Position numbers and translations under genes: made by a program. Positions 26,839 to 35,879 of a stretch of 64,000 nucleotides of DNA are shown here, piece after piece (position 1 is the stretch's first letter; each line of letters starts with the position of its first letter). The stretch is from JBFGFX01 sp965232455 (GTDB taxonomy: Bacteria > Pseudomonadota > Gammaproteobacteria > Steroidobacterales > Woeseiaceae): NCBI GenBank assembly GCA_965232455.1, contig OZ246981.1:4774001-4838000 (forward strand), written 5' to 3'. The notes beneath the pieces are model-generated. The model searched no databases. It saw only the letters and a program-made list of their open reading frames with translations, and was not told where the DNA came from.

Positions 26839-28398
26839 TCACGCACCGGAGTTTTGCGCCCCGCTCCCAATTCGCGATGACAGCCGGATCTGGTGGCACG
26901 CTTTTGCCAGTGCTTTTGTTGCACGACGAATCGCCGCGCCGGAAAACGGTGCGTAACCCAGGATGACACTTGGCCGCTCGAGTTTGCGGTCTGCGAACCA
27001 GGAGGTCGGAACCAGTTCGAGACCTGCTGATTCGGATGCTTGCAACAATGATGCTTCCGTTACGTCCTCGCCAAGCCAGCCGATCAGGTGCAGTCCGGCG
27101 TCGGATGCCGGCACCTCGAGAATCCCGGCGAGGTCCCTCGATGCGGCATCGACGAGCGCGGCCTGACGTTCGGCGTACAGCGTTCGCATGCGCCGCACGT
27201 GACGCGCGAAATGGCCTTCGTTGATGAAATCGGTCAGCACGGCCTGCTCGAAAGGCGGCGAGTGGCGATCGACGAGCCAGCGGGCCGCTGCAAAAACCTC
27301 GACGGCGTTCGGCGGGACGACAACGTAGCCGATGCGCAGCGAGGGAAACAGGAGCTTGCTGAAGCTGCCTGTGTAAATTACTCGCCCGGGCGGGGCGAGT
27401 CCGTACAATGCCGGCAACGGACGTCCCGCATAACGGTATTCGCCGTTGTAGTCGTCTTCGACAATCAACGCGTCGCTCTGCTCGGCCCACTCGATCAGGG
27501 CGAGCCGGCGCGGCAGTGACATCGGCATTCCGAGCGGAAACTGGCTGCTGGGTGTCACGTAAGCGAGCCGGGCAGTCGGCACTTCCTCGTTGAGCCGCCC
27601 GACGTCGATTCCCTCGCTGTCGACGGGCACGGAAACGACGTTCGCGCCCGCCAGCTCGAACAGAATTCTCCCGGGCGTGTAGCCCGGATCCTCCATGCAA
27701 ACGACGCTTCCGGGCTCGACGAGCAGTTTGGCAATCAGCTCGATCGCCTGTTGCACACCCGCCGTGACGATCACCTGATCCGCATTGCAGCGAACCCCCC
27801 GCGCGCTGCCGAGGTATCCTGCAATCGCCTCGCGGAGTGGTTGGTAACCGCGCGGATCCGACCGCTCCAGCAGGCTGCGGGACATTCTTAGCCGTCGTGT
27901 CGACAATCGCGTCCAAAGGGTGCGCGGAAACGCGTCGCTTGCCGTGGTGTGCGGCCGAAACGGCCGCGGCAGACTAATCTCCTGTGCCACTAACCAGGAG
28001 GAGAAGGTCGATATCCGCTTGCCGGTCGGCGACAAACGCAGCGGAACCGGCATGGACTCCGGCTGACCGGTGCCGTCCGGTACGTGCAGCAGGTGTTCGG
28101 GCAGGTCCACGGCGACCCGGGTACCGGAGCCCGTGGTAGAGACGAGGTACCCCTCCACGACGAGTTGTTCATACGCGTACTTTGCCGTATTGCGTGCGAC
28201 ACCGAGATCGTTTGCGAGTCGTCGCGTCGACGGTAGTCGTGCGCCCGGCTCCAGGCGCCCGTCGAGAATCGCGCCACGAATCTGGTTCTCGAGCTGCCGA
28301 TAGAGCGGTTCGGCGGCTCCCTCGACAAGGTTGAGCGCATCCAGCGGAAACCGCTGCCGCGGATGCGCCCCTTTCGTCCGGGACAGAAATGGATCCAT
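26839..28398 (-). CDS. MocR-type regulator (GntR HTH fused to aminotransferase-like PLP domain)
   Basis: About 519 residues. The N-terminal winged helix of the GntR type (EPLYRQLENQIRGAILDG, ARLPSTRRLANDLGVARNTAKYAYEQL) is followed by a class-I aminotransferase-like domain (VIVTAGVQQAIELIAKLL, CMEDPGYTPGRILFELAGA, VEDDYNGEYRYAGRPLP) with the PLP lysine in YTGSFSKLLFPSLRIGYVV. ATG at 28398 is used, with AGGA about 8 bases upstream. Divergent from a cyclase-family gene. MocR proteins sense PLP, GABA, taurine or related amines; the effector here is unknown. Confidence 0.9.
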   Translation of the reverse strand: MDPFLSRTKGAHPRQRFPLDALNLVEGAAEPLYRQLENQIRGAILDGRLEPGARLPSTRRLANDLGVARNTAKYAYEQLVVEGYLVSTTGSGTRVAVDLPEHLLHVPDGTGQPESMPVPLRLSPTGKRISTFSSWLVAQEISLPRPFRPHTTASDAFPRTLWTRLSTRRLRMSRSLLERSDPRGYQPLREAIAGYLGSARGVRCNADQVIVTAGVQQAIELIAKLLVEPGSVVCMEDPGYTPGRILFELAGANVVSVPVDSEGIDVGRLNEEVPTARLAYVTPSSQFPLGMPMSLPRRLALIEWAEQSDALIVEDDYNGEYRYAGRPLPALYGLAPPGRVIYTGSFSKLLFPSLRIGYVVVPPNAVEVFAAARWLVDRHSPPFEQAVLTDFINEGHFARHVRRMRTLYAERQAALVDAASRDLAGILEVPASDAGLHLIGWLGEDVTEASLLQASESAGLELVPTSWFADRKLERPSVILGYAPFSGAAIRRATKALAKACHQIRLSSRIGSGAQNSGA

Positions 28399-28508
28399 CA
28401 AATAGTCCTAAAATGGGTCTTCTAGCAGATCCATATCAGTCTATATGCTCCCGGCCGCGATGGGAATTCTGCCCATTCGCCTGAACTAACTACCTTGGAG
28501 TAAGAGAC

Positions 28509-29513
28509 ATGGCCTTCCACGCCGCCGCTGCCGCGACGCAGAAACTCCGGCAGATCCTGATCTTCGTGCTCGCGGCCCTGCCGATCGCAGACAGTGCTGG
28601 CGCAAGCCTCGAATTTATCGACCTGACGCACGAAATACCGACATTTGCGCCGCGGGTCGACGACCCGACCAAACCCGATCTGTCGCGGCCGATCGGTCAC
28701 AGCAAACCGATCGCGGGGTTCTATCATCAGGCGATCCTTTACCCGCCGGACAAATGGCCGACGAGCGACGGGTACTTCGACTCTGCCGCATTCCTGATTC
28801 AGGAACACAACGGCACGAGCTTCAACAGCCCCAATCACTTCATCAATGACGCCGAGAGTCTCGAGCACGGCGGTATCCCGATTGACCGCCGAAAGGCGGC
28901 GGAGGCATTGTCGATGGAGCAGCTCACGGGACGAATCGTCTTCGTTGACGTGTCCGAGCGCGTTGGCGCCGAGCTCGCAAAGAACGGCGGCAAGCCCAGC
29001 GCAGACCCGTCGGTTACGGACTTTTCCGATAGCTCGCGCGCAACGGTAAGGGCCGAGGACATCGAAGCCGTCGCGAACCAGATCGACGACGGTGTGTGGG
29101 TCGTCGCCCGGTTGGGTTGGGAACAGTTCTATGGCTCGGGTATAGAAGATTGGGATACATCCCCGTACGTCAATGCACTCAATCACCCTGGCTTCACGCG
29201 CGAGGCGATCGACAAGCTGATCGAGGTGATGGAGGTGAAGGACGTACGGATTTCCGGAATTGCCGCGGACAGCCTGAGCACCGATTCCGGCCAGGGCGCC
29301 AGAGGTACCGATGAGCAATGGAGCAATGCCTGGCCGGCACACGTCCGCCTGTATCAGCGCGACATTCTGATCGTCGAGAACCTCGCCAATCTGTCTGCGC
29401 TCGCCGACGCGATGCGCGGCTCCGGGCCATGTTCGCTGGTGGTCGGCGCCGTGAAACACGTCGGCGGCACGGGTGGGCCGGCGCGCGTCGTGGCGGTTTG
29501 TGAGCCCCACTGA
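28509..29513 (+). CDS. Secreted cyclase-family (kynurenine formamidase-like) metal hydrolase
   Basis: 334 residues with a signal peptide (LRQILIFVLAALPIADSAGA). The cyclase family (PF04199) pattern includes FIDLTHEIPTFAP, EHNGTSFNSPNHF (the metal-binding HNGT..DxPxHF region, with Asn and Ser at two usual positions) and a C-terminal SLVVGAVKHVGGTGGPARVVAV. A strong GGAG (28496-28499) lies upstream. Family members hydrolyse N-formylkynurenine, isatin or manganese-bound lactams. Co-oriented with the DoxX-like gene 18 bp downstream and opposite a MocR regulator. Confidence 0.82.
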   Translation: MAFHAAAAATQKLRQILIFVLAALPIADSAGASLEFIDLTHEIPTFAPRVDDPTKPDLSRPIGHSKPIAGFYHQAILYPPDKWPTSDGYFDSAAFLIQEHNGTSFNSPNHFINDAESLEHGGIPIDRRKAAEALSMEQLTGRIVFVDVSERVGAELAKNGGKPSADPSVTDFSDSSRATVRAEDIEAVANQIDDGVWVVARLGWEQFYGSGIEDWDTSPYVNALNHPGFTREAIDKLIEVMEVKDVRISGIAADSLSTDSGQGARGTDEQWSNAWPAHVRLYQRDILIVENLANLSALADAMRGSGPCSLVVGAVKHVGGTGGPARVVAVCEPH

Positions 29514-29531
29514 CGCACCGCGGGTAACGGC

Positions 29532-29936
29532 ATGACCACCACCAGACTCAAAGACGCCGAACGGGTTGTCCGTGTCACGATGATCATCATTCTGCTGACG
29601 GCGGGAACCAGCAAGTTCATGAGCGACGGCGGATTCTTCGAGTATTACTCTGCGTTGTTTCGGGGTGATCTACGCATCTCGATGCCGCGATTTCTCGTCG
29701 ACGGTTATCTCAGGCTCATACCGTTCATCGAGATCGGGCTCGGCCTTGCGCTGATCGGCACCCGGTACAAACGCTGCACCGTCTACGGCTGGTTTGGTTT
29801 CATGCTCAGCCTGCTGGTCGGCCATTACATTCTGCAGGAATGGTCGAGTGTCAACCAGCTGCTCGACTACCTGTTTCTCGGGCTGCTGTGCATGGTTCTT
29901 CCGGCGCATCGGTCCTGGTTGCGGCGGGATACGTGA
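29532..29936 (+). CDS. DoxX/MauE-like four-helix membrane protein
   Basis: 134 residues, four hydrophobic segments (TMIIILLTAGTSKFM, LIPFIEIGLGLALIG, WFGFMLSLLVGHYIL, LLDYLFLGLLCMVLPA) with the DoxX/MauE-style FIEIGLGLALI motif in the second helix. Such proteins accompany redox enzymes and thiol-oxidising systems. It lies between the cyclase gene and the ECF41-linked redox genes, so it is probably part of the same transcript. Role unknown. Confidence 0.7.
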   Translation: MTTTRLKDAERVVRVTMIIILLTAGTSKFMSDGGFFEYYSALFRGDLRISMPRFLVDGYLRLIPFIEIGLGLALIGTRYKRCTVYGWFGFMLSLLVGHYILQEWSSVNQLLDYLFLGLLCMVLPAHRSWLRRDT

Positions 29937-29976
29937 ACATGAACGCAAGCCGCAATTCCAATGGAGGTAAACGAAG

Positions 29977-30315
29977 ATGCATGAACCGAAGACCTTTCTT
30001 GTAACAGGCGCGAGCCGCGGTATCGGCCTTTTGACGGCAAGATCGCTCGCTGGATCGGGTCATTTCGTATTCGCCGGTATACGCAATGTCGCCGGACGCA
30101 ATGCCGGCATTAAAGACGATCTGTCAGCCTGGGCGGACGATCACGGCTTCGGGCTCGAGCCGGTCGAGATGGACGTGACCGACGAGGGCTCGGTCGATAG
30201 CGCGGTTTCGCGGCCGATACGCACGACCGTTGGCGACGATATGGGCCTCGTCCGGATCAATCGGCACACGGCGCCGGTGCAATCCGATCTCGTTCGGGCC
30301 CTTGGCAATGTGTGA
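29977..30315 (+). pseudogene. Short-chain dehydrogenase with internal deletion
   Basis: The 112-residue frame starts as a normal SDR (TFLVTGASRGIGLLTARSLAG; cofactor Asp in VEMDVTDEGSVDSAV), then jumps directly to what reads as an SDR C-terminus (RPIRTTVGDDMGLVRINRHT). The central ~150-170 residues are absent, including the NNAG motif and catalytic Ser, Tyr and Lys, so no oxidoreductase activity is possible. GGAGG precedes the ATG, so it may still be translated. It lies beside an AhpD-like gene and an ECF41 sigma gene, whose usual neighbours are oxidoreductases. Confidence 0.75.
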
Positions 30316-30365
30316 TCGCCGGGCGAGCGCCTGGCCGATAGTTTTTTGAACGGAGGATGTTTGTA

Positions 30366-30812
30366 ATGAAAGTCGAAGTCGATCGTATCAACGCTTATGC
30401 CGCCGCGCCCGGCGCAATGGACGCCATGTTGGCCGTGGAGAAATACGTTGGTGATTGCGGCCTGGAACCGCCGCTCATCGAGCTGGTCAAGATGCACACA
30501 TCGCAGTTGAACGGCTGCGCGTTCTGCCTGGACATGCACAGTAAGGATGCGCGCAAGAACGGAGAGACCGAACAACGTCTCTATCTGTTGAGCGCCTGGC
30601 GTGAGTCGTCGCTGTACAGTCCGCGCGAGCGCGCCGCGCTTGCGTGGACTGAAGCGCTCACGTCGATTTCGACGGGGCACGCGCCGGATTCAGTGTTCGA
30701 CGAGGCTCGCGGACAGTTTTCCGACGAGGAGCTGACCAATCTGAGCTTGCTGGTTTGCCAGATCAACAGCTGGAACCGATTCGCCATCGGTTTCCGCTAT
30801 CGCCACTCGTGA
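30366..30812 (+). CDS. AhpD-like carboxymuconolactone decarboxylase-family protein
   Basis: 148 residues. The conserved redox motif is GCAFCLDMHSKDARKNG with Cys51, Cys54 and His58, the alkylhydroperoxidase AhpD set. ATG at 30366 follows GGAGG (30351-30355) by 10 bases; ATG at 30357 lies too close to the same site. This family is the characteristic target of ECF41 sigma factors, and one is encoded just downstream, so the two are probably functionally linked (peroxide or aldehyde stress). Substrate unknown. Confidence 0.87.
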   Translation: MKVEVDRINAYAAAPGAMDAMLAVEKYVGDCGLEPPLIELVKMHTSQLNGCAFCLDMHSKDARKNGETEQRLYLLSAWRESSLYSPRERAALAWTEALTSISTGHAPDSVFDEARGQFSDEELTNLSLLVCQINSWNRFAIGFRYRHS

Positions 30813-30834
30813 GCCCGGAATCGGAGTAGACGGA

Positions 30835-31219
30835 ATGCAGCGATTGCTCGAAGGTAAAGCGGGTGTGGTCATAGGCGCGAGCTCCGGTATCGGGAAAGCG
30901 GCCGCCGAGCTGTTCGCGGATGAGGGCGCAAAGGTTGCGGTGGCCGCGCGGCGCAGAGACAGGCTCGACGCACTGGTGGCGCAGATCACCGATGCCGGGG
31001 GTGAGGCGATTCCGATCACCGCGGACGTGACGCGCTCCGGCGATCACCATCGCGTTGTCGCGGAGACACTCGCGGCGTTTGGTCGATTGGACTTCGCGCT
31101 GAACAACGCCGGAACCATTGGCAGCGTTCCTGTTGTCGGACCGTGCCGCCAACACGACCGGACAGTCAATCCTCATCGACGGCGGTTACGCCATCCCGGG
31201 CCAAAGAAATAATGCTTGA
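30835..31219 (+). pseudogene. Second short-chain dehydrogenase, internally deleted and frameshifted
   Basis: The N-terminal frame is a classic SDR (GVVIGASSGIGKAAAELFADEG, ADVTRSGDHH, FGRLDFALNNAG), then runs into non-SDR sequence and stops at 31212. In another frame (from about 31139 to the TGA at 31219) the SDR C-terminus is legible: ANTTGQSILIDGGYAIPGQ. The segment with catalytic Ser/Tyr/Lys is missing and the two ends are out of frame. Most likely a single deletion removed about 400 bp. Confidence 0.75.
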
Positions 31220-31233
31220 TCCTGTCCAGTACC

Positions 31234-31260
31234 CGTCACAAACGCGGTCCCTGAATCGTC
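31234..31260 (+). promoter_or_regulatory. ECF41-type promoter motif upstream of the sigma gene
   Basis: CGTCACA (31234-31240), 16-bp spacer, CGTC (31257-31260). ECF41 factors are known to recognise TGTCACA and CGTC elements; the match here is all but the first base of the -35 element. It lies 86 bp before the ATG, pointing to autoregulation. Confidence 0.6.
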
Positions 31261-31345
31261 ATCTATTCAGAAGGCTGATCTTTCGACAATGAGTGAGGAA
31301 CTATGAATCACGCAAGGTACCGCACCCTCGTCTCGAGGCATCGAG

Positions 31346-32230
31346 ATGTTGGATGAAAACAACTTCCGGTCTTTCGAGGATGCTCGGCCGAGCCTCCTGG
31401 GGCTCGCCTATCGGATTCTGGGCACGATGGAGGATGCCGAGGATGCCGTGCAGGACACGTTCGTTAAATGGATGGTCGCCGATCGGCAGGCAATCGACAA
31501 CGCCGTGGCGTGGTTGACGACGACCTGTACCCGTCGCTGCCTGGACCTGCTTCGTTCCGCCCATCGGAGCCGCGTGAGCTACGTCGGCGCGTGGCTGCCC
31601 GAGCCGATCCAGACGCCGCTTGACGACGACAGCGCCAGGCTCGAGCTCGCGTCGTCCATTACGACCGGTTTCCTGCTCATGCTGGAACGGCTGACGCCCA
31701 AGGAGCGGGCCGCGTACCTGCTGCGCGAGATCTTCGATGCAAGCTACACGGAGATCGCCGAGACGCTCGATATGCAGGACTCGGCCTGCCGAAAGCTGGT
31801 TTCCAGAGCAAAACGCAACATCGACCGCGCAAAGGTCCGGCAGGTGACGCCGCTGGAGCAGCAGGATCGACTTCTTACCGCGTTCCGTGAAGCCGTTACC
31901 ACCGGCTCCACGATGCAGCTCGCCTCGCTTCTTTCGGACGATGCCCGGCTTTGTGTCGACGGTGGCGGCAAGGTGCCCGCGCTTCCCGACGTGCTGCGGG
32001 GGAAGACCGAAATCACCACGTGGCTTTCGGAACGTACCCACCACTATTGGGCGGGCCATAGATGGATGCAGGTTAACATCAACGGCGCTCGCGGCTTTTT
32101 TCTCGAACAGGAAGGAACGGTGGTAGCAACTGCCTCGTTCTCGTACGACGAAGCCGGGCAGGCCAACGGGATTTACATCATGAGAAATCCGGACAAGCTT
32201 GCGAGGCTTCGCACGGTCGCGATCCACTAA
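31346..32230 (+). CDS. ECF41-type sigma factor with C-terminal SnoaL-like regulatory domain
   Basis: 294 residues. Sigma region 2 (RPSLLGLAYRILGTMEDAEDAVQDTFVKW) and region 4 (RLTPKERAAYLLREIFDASYTEIAETLDM) are followed by a NTF2/SnoaL-like tail (QQDRLLTAFREAVTTGSTMQLASLLSDDARLCVDGGGK) that in ECF41 proteins acts as a fused anti-sigma element in place of a separate factor. Co-located with AhpD-like and SDR genes, the textbook ECF41 neighbourhood, and preceded by its own promoter motif. GAGG lies 7 bases upstream of the ATG. Confidence 0.92.
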   Translation: MLDENNFRSFEDARPSLLGLAYRILGTMEDAEDAVQDTFVKWMVADRQAIDNAVAWLTTTCTRRCLDLLRSAHRSRVSYVGAWLPEPIQTPLDDDSARLELASSITTGFLLMLERLTPKERAAYLLREIFDASYTEIAETLDMQDSACRKLVSRAKRNIDRAKVRQVTPLEQQDRLLTAFREAVTTGSTMQLASLLSDDARLCVDGGGKVPALPDVLRGKTEITTWLSERTHHYWAGHRWMQVNINGARGFFLEQEGTVVATASFSYDEAGQANGIYIMRNPDKLARLRTVAIH

Positions 32231-32257
32231 CTACCAAATTTTATCCAGGAGACAACA

Positions 32258-32785
32258 ATGCGTTTGTTAGCCCATCCCCTACTCATGGGAGTGCTGTTAC
32301 TCATGACCGACCTGATACCAACAAATGTATCGGCACGCGACCCGCGTGTCGAAACGATCATCGTCAATCCCTCGGGCCTTTTCGACCCGGCGCCCAACGG
32401 GTTCAGTCACGCGGTCGTCGCACAAGACGGTACCCGCGTGGCGTATATCGCCGGGCAGGGCGGCGAAGACCGGACGGGCGCTTTGTCGCCTAAGTTTGCC
32501 GAACAGGTGGAGCAAGCTTATGCGAATCTGCGCACGGCGCTCGACGCCGTCGGCGCGAAGCCTCACCAGGTCACCAAGATAACGACTTACGTGGTCAACT
32601 ACGATCAGTCGATGCTCGGGGTAATGACTGAACAAGTAAGAAAGGTGTTCGGCGACAGGTTGCCTGCGCAAACCCTGGTCCCCGTTCCGCGGCTCGCGCT
32701 CGACGGGATGCTGTTCGAGGTGGACGCAATCGCGGTACTCGACCAGCCGCCGGGCGGCATCGGGTTCGGAACGTCCACGGAATGA
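32258..32785 (+). CDS. RidA-family protein with an export signal
   Basis: 175 residues. A signal peptide (LLAHPLLMGVLLLMTDLIPTNVSA) precedes a RidA/YjgF domain (VAYIAGQGGEDRTGALSPKFAEQVEQAYANLRTALDAVGA ... ITTYVVNYD). RidA enzymes deaminate enamine/imine intermediates in the cytoplasm, so export is unusual. The Arg expected near the active site (usually VRVxVFLxD ... R) is not evident, so it may belong to the broader YjgF family without deaminase function. AGGAG lies upstream. Probably co-transcribed with the ECF41 gene 27 bp before it. Confidence 0.82.
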   Translation: MRLLAHPLLMGVLLLMTDLIPTNVSARDPRVETIIVNPSGLFDPAPNGFSHAVVAQDGTRVAYIAGQGGEDRTGALSPKFAEQVEQAYANLRTALDAVGAKPHQVTKITTYVVNYDQSMLGVMTEQVRKVFGDRLPAQTLVPVPRLALDGMLFEVDAIAVLDQPPGGIGFGTSTE

Positions 32786-32789
32786 TCGA

Positions 32790-33310
32790 CTAGCTGAACG
32801 GGCGGCGAATCAGTGAGCGAAACCAGCGGTACTTTGCGGAATTGTGCGTCGTCTTATGCCAGACCATATGGAAGTGCAACGTCGGCGATCGGTACGGAAA
32901 CTCAACGTGACCGAAATCAGCCAAAACCGATGAGGCGAGGCGTGAGGGTAGCGTGGTCACCAGCCGGGTATTCGCCATCAATTCCGGCTCGGTATTGATC
33001 AGTCGGAGCGACGCACCCGGCGCCACTTCCAGCATCTCGCCAAGCACCGCAGACGCGATCAACCGTCGCTCGAAATCGTTTGCCGATAAGGTGCAAGCTC
33101 CTGCGCTCTGTCGGTGGGAGAAATCGAGCGGCCCGAACGTACGAACAACGGATCGTTGAAGGCGCTTCGCAGCCGGTCCAGCGCATGGCTGATCAACGGT
33201 TGGCTGAGTTCCAGGCGGTCCGCCGCGGCGGTGACCGAACCAGCCTCGAACACGGCCTCGAAGATCTGCAGCAGTTTGACGTCAACCTTGGATATATGAA
33301 ATTTTTTCAT
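32790..33310 (-). pseudogene. LysR-type regulator with internal deletion and frameshift
   Basis: The N-terminal frame (ATG 33310-33308) carries the LysR HTH (VDVKLLQIFEAVFEAGSVTAAADRLELSQPLISHALDRLR, FNDPLFVRSGRSISPTDRAQELAP) and ends prematurely near 33059. The C-terminal part is readable in another frame (about 33080 to the TAG at 32790): LGEMLEVAPGASL, then abruptly TRLVTTLPSRLASSVL and LHFHMVWHKTTHNSAKYRWFRSLI. About 130 residues of the effector domain are missing. Divergent from the MFS pump, so it was presumably its regulator. Confidence 0.75.
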
Positions 33311-33413
33311 CTGAAAAATGCAAACATTGAAATTGGTTAATGTCAATCCGCTCGCTATCTTGCTTCGGTTGCGGCAACCAGGGCGCCGCCGGGTATCGAA
33401 TCAGGAGTCGGAG

Positions 33414-34664
33414 ATGACACTCATACGAGCGACGCAGCCGAAATGGCGCGAGGCGGAATTCGTGCTGCAGACGGCGCTCCTCATGGCGTTGGTGGCGCTG
33501 GCGATCGACATGATGCTGCCGGCGCTGCCGGCAATAATCGCGGACCTTCATGTCGTGTCCGCCAACGACCGTCAACAGGTCATAACGGTATTGCTGCTGG
33601 CGCTCACGCTTGCACAGATCGTTTACGGCCCGCTGTCCGATCGAATCGGCCGCAAGAACGCAATTGCGGTCGGCGTGATCCTCTTTGTCGCCGGCAGCCT
33701 GATATCCGCCGCCGCCGACGACTATGGGCAGATGCTGGTGGGGCGCCTGCTTCAGGGTATTGGTGTCGCCGCCATGAGAGTCGTCCTGGTTGCTACGGTG
33801 CGCGATCGATACGAAGGCGCATCCATGGCCCGGATCATGTCCCTGATCATGTCGGTTTTCATCGTCGTTCCCTGCATCGCGCCGCTCGCGGGACAGGCGG
33901 TTTTGCTGGTCGCGTCGTGGCGGACGATTTTTGTCGTTTTCATCCTGCTGGCCATCCTGTTGTTGGCCTGGTTCTGGCTGCGGCAGGCGGAAACGCTGCC
34001 AAAACACAAACGTATTCCGGCCGATTTCCGAACGCTTTACGCCGGCGTTCGCGAAACCTGTACGAACCGCGTTGCGATGGGCCATGCGCTCGTGTCCGGT
34101 CTGCTGAGCGGCGCGTTCGTCGGCTATCTGGCGTCGTCGCAGCAGATACTTCAGGAAACCTACCTTACCGGACATCGTTTTCCGTTCTACTTCGCTTTGT
34201 TGGCGTTGGCGCTCGGCGGCGCTTCGCTTCTGAACGCGAGATTGGTTTTACGCTTCGGTATGCGGCGACTGTCCGTGGCGGCCATCGTCGGCGTCGGCGT
34301 TGTCAGTGCGTCGTTGCTGCTGATGACCGTTGCCATGGACGTTCACCTGCCGCTGTGGGGGTTCCTGGTCGAGATGGCGCTGATCCTGTTTTTTGTCGGT
34401 TTTTCCTTCGGCAACCTGAACGCCATAGCGATGCGGTCACTGGGCCATATCGCGGGAATTGCCAGTTCGATACTGAGCTTCACGGGAGGCACGGTCGCCG
34501 TCGCCGTGGGCTCGGTGATCGGGTCCGCGTTCGACGGTACCGCGCTGCCGCTGATCTACGGCTTTTTGTTCGCGAGCATGAGCGCGCTGATCGTTATGAG
34601 ATGGGCGCGGCCCGCCGGAGAAGCCGGTTCTGCGGCAACAGATCGCAGCCTCGACCCTGGGTAA
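33414..34664 (+). CDS. Bcr/CflA-family MFS drug efflux transporter
   Basis: 416 residues with 12 hydrophobic helices. Motif A: GPLSDRIGRKNAIAVG; motif C region: GRLLQGIGVAAMRVVLVATVRDRY, typical of the Bcr/CflA (DHA1) family. ATG at 33414 has GGAG within 12 bases upstream; longer in-frame leader codons at 33318 are not needed. Probably exports a drug or small metabolite by proton antiport. Its divergent regulator gene is broken, so expression may be altered. 84 bp upstream of the RND adaptor gene. Confidence 0.9.
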   Translation: MTLIRATQPKWREAEFVLQTALLMALVALAIDMMLPALPAIIADLHVVSANDRQQVITVLLLALTLAQIVYGPLSDRIGRKNAIAVGVILFVAGSLISAAADDYGQMLVGRLLQGIGVAAMRVVLVATVRDRYEGASMARIMSLIMSVFIVVPCIAPLAGQAVLLVASWRTIFVVFILLAILLLAWFWLRQAETLPKHKRIPADFRTLYAGVRETCTNRVAMGHALVSGLLSGAFVGYLASSQQILQETYLTGHRFPFYFALLALALGGASLLNARLVLRFGMRRLSVAAIVGVGVVSASLLLMTVAMDVHLPLWGFLVEMALILFFVGFSFGNLNAIAMRSLGHIAGIASSILSFTGGTVAVAVGSVIGSAFDGTALPLIYGFLFASMSALIVMRWARPAGEAGSAATDRSLDPG

Positions 34665-34748
34665 CAGAGCCGCCAAGCACCCGTTGAGTAGGGTACGGCG
34701 CCGATCCGCGCCGTACACCGTTTGAAATTTTTTTGGAGTAAGAGACTG

Positions 34749-35867
34749 ATGAAGCGAAGTATCCGATTTGGCTCACTGCTGATTGTCGCCGTGTTGGCAG
34801 TGGCGGGCAGTCTGGCGGTTTGGAAGCACAACGCTCTGCGCGCTGCCGCGACGTTGGCAAACGCACAACCCGAACCGGTGGAGTCGGTTTCGACGGTACT
34901 GCCGGTACGCCGCGAGTACCGGCCGACGACGACCGCAATCGGTACGGTACTCGCGCTGCGTTCCGTTACCCTGCGTAACGAATTGCCGGGCACGGTTCGC
35001 AAAGTGGCGCTGACGCCCGGTCAGGTGGTTGAACGGGGTAGCGTGCTGGTGATGCTCGACGTGTCGGTCGAGCAGGCGGAGCTCGATGCGCTGCGGGCGC
35101 AGGCGGCGCTTGCCGAATCGGTACTCGCACGTGTCAAAGATTTGCGCGAAGAAGACGCCGTCTCCGAAGAGGAACTCGATCGCGCGCGCGCCGGTCGCGA
35201 CGTGGCCATCGCACAGATCGCGCGTACCCGGGCGATTATCGAGCGAAAAACCATCCGCGCACCGTTCCGGGCCCGAATCGGTCTTTCGGACGTGCACGAT
35301 GGGCAGTACCTGAACGAAGGCACTCAGCTCACGACACTGCAAGGCGTGGATCAGGCCGTGCACGTCGATTTTGCCGTCGAGCAACGGGTTGCAGCCGGCC
35401 TTCGCAACAGCGATACGGTCGAAGTTGTCACCACCGACGGCGCAGAAGTGACGTTTAGCGCAGCGATCGTGGCGGTCGATTCGCGCATTGACGTAAGGAC
35501 ACGCAACGCCATGGTGCGTGCACGGATCGACGCAAAAGACTCCGTGGGAAATTTGCTGGTACCTGGAGCATCCGTGCGCGTCGTCGTGCCGACGGGCAAG
35601 GTCCAGCGGGCGGTCACCGTTCCGGCAAGCGCCCTTCGCAAACGCCCGGGGGGCGATCACGTGTTCGTATTGATCGAGGACGGCAACGGCGAAACGCGTG
35701 CCCACCAACGACCGGTCGTGGTCGCGGCACACCTTGGCGACGAGGTCGTCATCCGCTCGGGACTCGACACCGGCGAGGCCGTCGCGGCGGCGGGGTCGTT
35801 CAAGTTGCGTGACGCGGTATTGGTGGCTCCCACGGAATCCCGGCTGGCCGCCGGCAGCGTACGCTAG
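34749..35867 (+). CDS. RND efflux periplasmic adaptor (MexH/AcrA-type)
   Basis: 372 residues. An N-terminal anchor helix (FGSLLIVAVLAVAGSLAVW) precedes a lipoyl-like domain (ELPGTVRKVALTPGQVVERGSVLVMLDV), a short alpha hairpin (ALAESVLARVKDLREEDAVSEEELDRARAG), the second lipoyl half (IRAPFRARIGLSDVHDGQYLNEGTQLTTL) and a beta-barrel/membrane-proximal domain. ATG at 34749 has GGAG 10 bases upstream. First gene of the tripartite pump operon. It links the inner-membrane RND pump to the outer-membrane channel. Confidence 0.93.
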   Translation: MKRSIRFGSLLIVAVLAVAGSLAVWKHNALRAAATLANAQPEPVESVSTVLPVRREYRPTTTAIGTVLALRSVTLRNELPGTVRKVALTPGQVVERGSVLVMLDVSVEQAELDALRAQAALAESVLARVKDLREEDAVSEEELDRARAGRDVAIAQIARTRAIIERKTIRAPFRARIGLSDVHDGQYLNEGTQLTTLQGVDQAVHVDFAVEQRVAAGLRNSDTVEVVTTDGAEVTFSAAIVAVDSRIDVRTRNAMVRARIDAKDSVGNLLVPGASVRVVVPTGKVQRAVTVPASALRKRPGGDHVFVLIEDGNGETRAHQRPVVVAAHLGDEVVIRSGLDTGEAVAAAGSFKLRDAVLVAPTESRLAAGSVR

Positions 35868-35879
35868 AGGGTTCGACCA

